A stretch of DNA of 64,000 nt from Aplysia californica (lineage: Eukaryota > Mollusca > Gastropoda > Aplysiida > Aplysiidae): the NCBI RefSeq assembly GCF_000002075.1, contig NW_004797285.1:247969-311968 (forward strand), in the 5' to 3' direction. Each line of letters opens with the position of its first letter. Position 1 is the stretch's first letter. The notes beneath the pieces were generated by a model that saw only the letters and a program-made list of their open reading frames with translations, ran no database searches and was not told the origin of the DNA. Of the stretch, positions 46,560 to 64,000 are shown one piece after another. The translations under genes were made by a program, and so were the position numbers.

Positions 46560-47634
46560 AATTATTTCGATTTTTTTACTGTCGTAATGTTTGTCATACA
46601 AGTAGGCCTGCAAGTGTAATCTAAATCTGCTCATACCATACATAGGAAATGTGAACATTTCATCTGATTTTTAAAGCTTGCAATTTTACATTTTTGTACA
46701 AGGAAATGGTGGGTTTTTTTTTCAAATGGCGTTGCCCCTGCACCCAGGTCTTTTGGCTGACATTTCAGGGTTCAGACAATAGGTAACACTGATTTCAGGG
46801 GCAGCCAAAATTTGCAGTGACACTATGCCCCAAAACCAAAAATCATGGACTGACTGTAGTAAAACCAGCAGTGTCTGGGGCTGCTTGTGTCTTCAATGAT
46901 GGTGGTGCGACTGCCTATCTGGCATTATTTGAAGAACTAGGAATGAGCCCCGATTTATTTACACAGAAATTCTGTTAGCCGAAAGACATGGGGGAGATGA
47001 TTTTGTCAAAACTGACACTCGAAATTCTTTCACGTTTAGAAATGGAAGTTTATCCATACCTTTTTAACGAAGAAATACAATCAGGGATTTTGCTTTCTTT
47101 CGGTTTATCGCTGTTTTTGAATTAACCGTGTTTGATTACAGCACACCCCACTGTATTTCCTTTTATTGGTCTGAACAAAGCTATGAATAGTATGAACCTG
47201 CTGAAGGTTTTCTCAGAATGCAACATAACTAAATCTTGTTACAAATTGCTGGATCATTGTATACTCACAGTAGCCATGTGAAAAAAGAAGAACATTAAAG
47301 GCTACTTCTCATCATACTTCACTCGAAGAATGGTAGAAGTTAAAAAATAGCAGAAACAAGGCAAGCAAGAAGGTGAAACAAGTTCTTGAAAAAAAAAACC
47401 AAATGTCTAGAGCTTGAGTTTACATGACCACTTTTCGTATCGGAATGCATGAAATAGGCAATGAGAAAGCTGAACCAGCCAGCAAAAGAGTAAACAAAAT
47501 CTAAACAGGGTTGATGCAAAATAAGAAGTGTATGAGGATGTTGTGGTGGAGGAGTTTCACAAGGATGACAAAAGTAATAATTTTAGGAAACTTCCCCATC
47601 GATACAATTTTTATCATTTAAAGAGCAAGCTGCC
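46560..47634. other. Intergenic DNA, no gene
   Basis: Only short frames with no recognised family. An ORF at 47528-47812 has no known domain, and its second half is SINE-5 tail sequence. Confidence 0.4.
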
Positions 47635-47720
47635 AACCCAGGCTAAGTGGGATACAACATTCTCTCAGGCAGGCAGATGGGAGATACTCGATAAAATAAA
47701 CTTTCCCGAAGGGAAACTGG
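47635..47720 (-). mobile_element. SINE-5 tail fragment
   Basis: CAGGCTAAGTGGGATACAAC and CAGGCAGATGGGAGATACTC match 24355-24500. Confidence 0.45.
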
Positions 47721-47842
47721 ATTTAAATCTTCTGGGTGCAAGAGCGATAGGCCTAACTGTTACTGTGTTACAGATGCCCCTGCCTGCTCATTGGTTTTCC
47801 ATATATATCTAAAATATAGAGATCTGTAAGAGTAACGTATCT

Positions 47843-47990
47843 GGTTAGAGAGAGAGAAAGAGATGGAGAGAGGGAAAAACAAAGACAGAAAGTGAGAGTG
47901 AAGGAGGGAGAGAGAAAAACAAGGAGATACAAGAGACAGAGGAAGGGAGGGGGAGAGGAGGGGAGGGAGAGAGATCGAGGGGGGAGAGGG
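47843..47990. repeat. Purine-rich (GA)n-like low-complexity tract
   Basis: About 150 bp made almost only of A and G (GAGAGAGAGAAAGAG type). It gives spurious Ser/Leu and Arg/Glu ORFs. Confidence 0.85.
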
Positions 47991-48300
47991 AAACAAATCT
48001 TTGACTTGGGTGATCAATCCTCGAGAGTTCCTTGGGTCCCTGATGTCTGCTGTAGGTGGACGATGACTTCTTGAAGAGGGACAGGCACTCCATCTGAACC
48101 TGTGGCAGAGCACACCATGGATGGTTACATAAAGCTGGGAGAGACTACAACGTATAAAGTTGAAATTGTCTACGACGGCCACCCACTGCACAGACAAGAA
48201 AATAAGTCATCTCAGACAGGTGGATGGTCATTTCATCATAATATAAAAAGTGCAAAAAGTGGGAAATGGTTATTAAGTGATTATTTTGAACAGATGACTG

Positions 48301-48445
48301 TTATTTTTTTTGTAAAGTGTTTTACGGCGCTCGCAACTGCATAAGGTCATATGAGCACGCGGGACACACCTAATATTTTCAGTTGGTAGGAAATTTTGAA
48401 TTTTGCCCGGGTGGCGGCCGAAGCCTACTCTAGATGACTGTCAGT
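48301..48445 (-). mobile_element. SINE-1 3' half
   Basis: Minus strand: GGCTTCGGCCGCCACCCGGG, CCTACCAACTGAAAATATTA, then the tail GCTCATATGACCTTATGC...GCGAGCGCCGTAAAAC. Confidence 0.8.
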
Positions 48446-48711
48446 GTTAGAACAGGTTTAAATGTACAAAAAAGGAAAAGGATTTTTATTAATTATTTAT
48501 CCTATATATATGTTAAAGTAAAAAAAAGTTTAGTCTCCTTCGTCTTTTTGCTTCAGTGCCATCTTTGTGTCCCTACTCTGTTCTAATATGACGTATGCAA
48601 TTAAGGCTCTGAATGATGCATACTAGGTCGAGAAGTTGGAAGTTAGGAATGGAGGATGGCACAACTTTACTTTTATTCAAGGATCTATATAGAGGTGTTT
48701 GAGTAAGCGTA

Positions 48712-49189
48712 AACGGAAACCTGATATAACAGGGATGGTGGGACCAGACAAAAAGTCCTGTTATATATATATGCGATCCCTGTTAAATCAGAAATGCAAG
48801 GGAAGTAAGCATTTGTGGACTAATCCAGCTGTATTTATTCATGGGTAGTTTCCCTGGCCACAAGTTCACATGAACAGGTGTTCTGGCCATGAGGCAGGCC
48901 TGTGCATGACACATTACGCGTGCCTGTAGCTAGGCTTGGGGGCTAAATCGAAGTCTACAGCACATCGCAGCCCTCTTTGACTTCACCCGCTGCATGTGCT
49001 GGCAGTGGTGTGGCTTGCGTGGGCTTGCTCCATCACTGACTGCGTTACTCTCTCTCTCTCTCTTACTTTTTACACACTGATGACAACCTGTTATTGCCAA
49101 AACTTTTTAATAGAAACAAAGAGTAGGAAAAAACGGGGATTTAAAAAATCCGTTATTACTGGGCCTGTTTATATATATGGTTTCCACTG
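48712..49189. mobile_element. Candidate Tigger-like MITE
   Basis: Left end CGGAAACCTGATATAACAGG; complement of the right end CAGTGGAAACCATATATATA followed by AACAGG. TA is present at the right (49190-49191) and near the left end. The interior has ATATAT and a (TC)n run. Confidence 0.55.
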
Positions 49190-49397
49190 TATGTGTATGT
49201 AATGTAGTTACAAGCTGGGGGGGGGTATTACAAGATTTGACATGAGCATGTGACAAAGCACTCGTAATTTCTGCATGAGAAATGTCAATACAGGCAATTC
49301 TGAACAGAAAAAGATGGAGAGCCCTTATTGGCAGCTTATACTCAACACCAGTGTGAAAGAGATAGACGATGAAGAGAAGACCACTAAGATTTAACCC

Positions 49398-49553
49398 TTT
49401 GAAATGTGTTTTGAAATCAACATAAAAGGCATTGAGCCTAAAACCCCCCCCCCCAAATATCTATAAAAATTGCCATCTAGGCGAAAAAAGGTCGGTTCTT
49501 CAATTTCATTACTTTAAAAAATTAAACACCTGATTTCCCCACGATGCCATCCA
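49398..49553 (+). mobile_element. MITE family E, 3' half
   Basis: GAAATGTGTTTTGAAATC, a C10 run, then CACCTGATTTCCCCACGATG, which is the right end of family E. It lies 36 bp past the ZFP64 stop codon and would be transcribed antisense in that gene's 3' UTR. Confidence 0.75.
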
Positions 49554-49588
49554 AGTACATATACAAACACTCCAATTTGACAAGAAAC

Positions 49589-61037
<11,449 letters not shown>

Positions 61038-61099
61038 CTGTAATAATAAGTATTGTAGACAGTTAATGCACCTGTTGACACATTTTGAATCATTTAGGA

Positions 61100-61262
61100 G
61101 GCGGTTTGCTTCGACCCTCCCTGTCAGGACCATCCTGGGCTGAGAGGGATACAACATGCCTGAAAACAGATGGAGATCCTAGAAGAAAAACAAACAAACC
61201 ATGCAGCAATCAAATTCATGCCTAATGCATGTGGCGGTGAATTGCCTAACCCCTACACCACA
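61100..61262 (-). mobile_element. SINE-5 (tRNA-derived) copy
   Basis: The minus strand reads GTCTGTGGTGTAGGGGTTAG (A box TGGTGTAGGGG) and ends TTGTATCCCTCTCAGCCCAG, the part shared with 24355 and 47635. Confidence 0.6.
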
Positions 61263-61570
61263 GACGGTGTACTGTACGTGTGTGAACAGTTTAGAGAATA
61301 AAAATGAATAAAAATAATTTTTCCTTACTTTTATTGATCCCCTGGGAGACATTTGGTTTATAATAACATTCACATTAAATACCTCAAAAGACTTTTATCG
61401 ACATGACACAATTCACACAATATCACACCCGTACAGACAATATGACAAACACCAAATGGAAGTTCCCACCAACTGTGCTGTAGCTGTTTTTAAGCAAAAG
61501 TTATTGTATCTTGCTCAAGGGCACATCCCTGTGTCTCTCCTAAACTCTGTGTCACGGCATTATATAAATA

Positions 61571-62365
61571 CAGTCGAACCTGCCCCGACAGCCACCTCAA
61601 TAAGATGGTCACCTGTACAGGCGGCCACTTTCCATTTCCCCCCTTGCGTTTTTTCTAAATATAATTTAACTGTGTAAAACAGGCAACTGTCCAACGCGGA
61701 CGCGGCCACCATATTTTAACACACAACCCCTATCACACCAAACAATAGCACCTGTCTTAGATGGCAGCCTTAGTGACTCCATTACGTTTTGTCATAAATT
61801 GTGCATTGTCCCAATGGCGTTGTGGGCGAGCCGTCATAATCCAATCACTTGTCGTTAGGTAGTCCCTCCAACCAATCATGTTGCGTTGGCCCCTCCCACT
61901 GTTGACCAATAGGTAACAAATTTTCAGCTGCTGGTGAGGTAAGCGTGTGATCCCTCATAAGCTTTTAGCCCCGCCCAGAACTCATATATAAATAGTAAGT
62001 GAGATGAGTGGTCACTGTTTACCCAGTCTGTAACAAAGTAACATGAACTTGTGACAGAAGCCTGCTCGTTCTCCGAGTGGTGGCGACCCATGTGTTTGTT
62101 TTTACCATAGCACTCGGTCCTTCTTGTCCGACACATTTCGTTTTATTGTCACCCTTGCACAAAAGCAGCAACAAAAGAACCCCCCCAGCAAAAACACCAA
62201 TATATAACAACAACAACAACAACAATGCGGCTACCTTTGGCAGGGACCTCAGAAAGGATTGGTTTGTTTTCTTCATCTTAATCAGTCCTGCCTAAGACAG
62301 CCACCTGTCTTATACGGCTACTTCTCTCCTTGACAATGGGTGGCCGTCTTACACAGGTTCGACTG
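61571..62365. mobile_element. Tigger-like MITE, complete (795 bp)
   Basis: It is flanked by TA at 61569-61570 and 62366-62367. The ends CAGTCGAACCTG and CAGGTTCGACTG are perfect inverted repeats, and the subterminal blocks repeat GACAGCCACCTC / GTCTTATACGGCTA-type words. TA target and CAGT ends fit the pogo/Tigger branch of Tc1-mariner. No transposase frame. Confidence 0.85.
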
Positions 62366-62895
62366 TAGTATTATAATAAACACAACTGTGAGCCTGAGCT
62401 CACTGAACACTCTGCTACTGAAGCCCCCAGTGGCAAAACTGTAAATGGTCATCGTTAGTAATCTGCTGTTGACAAAACTGTTTGTGCAATCAAAGTAAAT
62501 ATTCACCTGTCTTCACAAAGCTATCTTAAAAGATCTTGAAAGATTTTTTGAAAAATGTTCTCAGGCAGCCGACTAACATAGAAATCAAACAATTTTATTT
62601 TCATTAGCTTTACTAGAGTGGCACCAATTTGAAATATCCACTCCATTTACAATAATAACAAATCAGAGAATAATCAGGAGACAAAATACCTTAAAGAATG
62701 TGATTACATATATAGCCCAGAGTAAACAATAACCTCAAAATGAGAAAAATCAGCTTTTACTGTACTGTGCACCTTACGAAGAGATTTAAAGCTGGAGTCA
62801 CTATTCTATTATCAAAGGTCAGCAAGATTGTTTTAACAGCCGAGATCCCACAGAAGAAACCCAAAGACAAAAAAACAAACAATCAAAGACATCTT
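62366..62895. other. No gene seen
   Basis: AT-rich, presumably the 5' intron or upstream region of ZFP64. No coding exon with ZFP64 N-terminal similarity found. Confidence 0.4.
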
Positions 62896-62899
62896 TTAA

Positions 62900-63913
62900 C
62901 TCATTCGCTACGTATTATTTTCGGCTTGTGGACTAATTTTTTTTTTGGGAGGGCGAATGAGATGATGACTAGTGGGCAGTTAAAAGGTCTTTGGGGCCAC
63001 AAATTCAAATAAAAATCAACGTATTATATACCAATATTTTCAGTATGGTTTGTAGAATACATCTGTAATGTTTATTTATGTATTTTAAAATTTTGGTTCC
63101 TGTAAGAGGCGATTATGCAACACAATTTTGATTGGATGTGTATAAAATTTGAAAATAAAAAAATTAATAATCTTTGGTGAAACTCAAAAAATATGTTTGC
63201 ATCTAGTCAAATGATACATCAAAATAACCATAAATGAATATAGAACTGGAAAATATTGAAAAGTTTCCAGTTATTTACATACATTCCATAATATTTGTAC
63301 ATTTGGATCATAACATCCGATATTGAACAAAAATAATTTTTTTTAAATCTTGAAAAACGATCACAAACAGAAAAAAACCCACTCGTATCTTATATGGAAT
63401 TATTCAGAATTGCATTAGGAATAAACTTATAAATGTCTTGAGTGCCACTTTTTGAGTAATTTCATCAAAAAGTAGTGATTTTGGGGAGAAAAAAATATTT
63501 TGACAATTTAGATCTAGACCTAGATTTCTAAATCTAGCACTCAAAAATATTGATTTCTCAATAACAGTGCATTGGTAATATGAGTCCAATCGTATCAATA
63601 TGATAAAAAAGAGTCCTACATTTCTTTAGTGGGCAAAATAATGATAGATTTTGTTGTGTAAAATTACTAAGACTGGTGTCCGGGCTATAATTTTGGCATC
63701 GCGATAAAACAAAGTCGAATAAACAACAAAATCACGTTTCAAAACTGAATCTAAATTTCCGATTTTCAGTGGAAATGCTTGACCCGGAAGTCAACATTAT
63801 ATTATGACCTTTATTTTAACATGGATATGTGGATTGGAATAGAATCTAAGCTAAAATTGAAGATTGGTCGTTGAGCCGCCGGGGGCCCCCCACGGCTCGG
63901 CGTAGCCCATGAG
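62900..63913. mobile_element. TTAA-flanked transposon, about 1 kb
   Basis: TTAA lies at 62896-62899 and 63914-63917. The left end CTCATTCGCTACG matches the complement of the right end CTCATGGGCTACG. The right subterminal part carries CGGCTCG blocks like those in 56913-57602, suggesting a shared family. It is non-coding. Confidence 0.7.
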
Positions 63914-64000
63914 TTAAAATAACAAATTTTTAAAAAAGTGCTCCCTTCAATTAAAAAGAAATCAGGCAACATGATCCATGATTATCATGAAAAAAGCAGT

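Noticed and set aside
47528-47812. 94-codon ORF as a host gene
   Set aside because: No domain, and its second half is SINE-5 tail sequence.
61038-64000. ZFP64 N-terminal exons or promoter
   Set aside because: No frame with ZFP64 N-terminal similarity was found; the region holds a SINE, a MITE and a TTAA element.

Overview
The window looks like intron-rich, repeat-rich animal DNA, most likely from a lophotrochozoan and probably a mollusc. The reasons are two conserved bilaterian genes split into many small exons, plus dense tRNA-derived SINEs, MITEs, Tc1/piggyBac/hAT relics and LINE fragments. The species cannot be read from the sequence. No bacterial-style operon, CRISPR array or rRNA was seen.

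The left half (about 5.0-31.3 kb, + strand) is one gene. It is an orthologue of TPX2, the spindle assembly factor that activates Aurora A. I could join 16 coding exons in frame into an 862-residue protein. It starts with an Aurora-A-binding-like segment and ends with the TPX2 C-terminal block. Exon 6 carries an unusual strictly periodic SPRK/SPYK heptad array. The introns hold most of the SINEs.

The right part (49.6-61.0 kb, - strand) is a ZFP64-type zinc finger gene with ten C2H2 fingers and a long Q/S/T-rich C-terminus. Eleven exons join in frame, with a possible extra 20-nt microexon. Its 5' end lies beyond the region I can resolve, or outside the window. The two genes are convergent.

Between them (31.3-49.5 kb) I see no host gene. 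This stretch is a graveyard of LINE pieces (one LINE nested in another), a broken piggyBac transposase, a fossil gag-protease piece of an LTR retrotransposon, a hAT-like N-terminal ORF, and many MITEs and SINEs. The first 4.7 kb likewise hold repeats only: a hAT MITE with a perfect 8-bp target duplication, a SINE, microsatellites, a Tc1 fragment and a LINE 3' end.

The most unusual signal is a short 3' tail present in about 19 copies and attached to at least three different SINE heads. It can fold into a stem (GGCGCTC/GAGCGCC), and a second set of copies keeps the pairing with compensating changes (GGCACTT/AAGTGCC). This points to a conserved RNA hairpin shared by unrelated SINEs, perhaps the feature recognised by a partner LINE.
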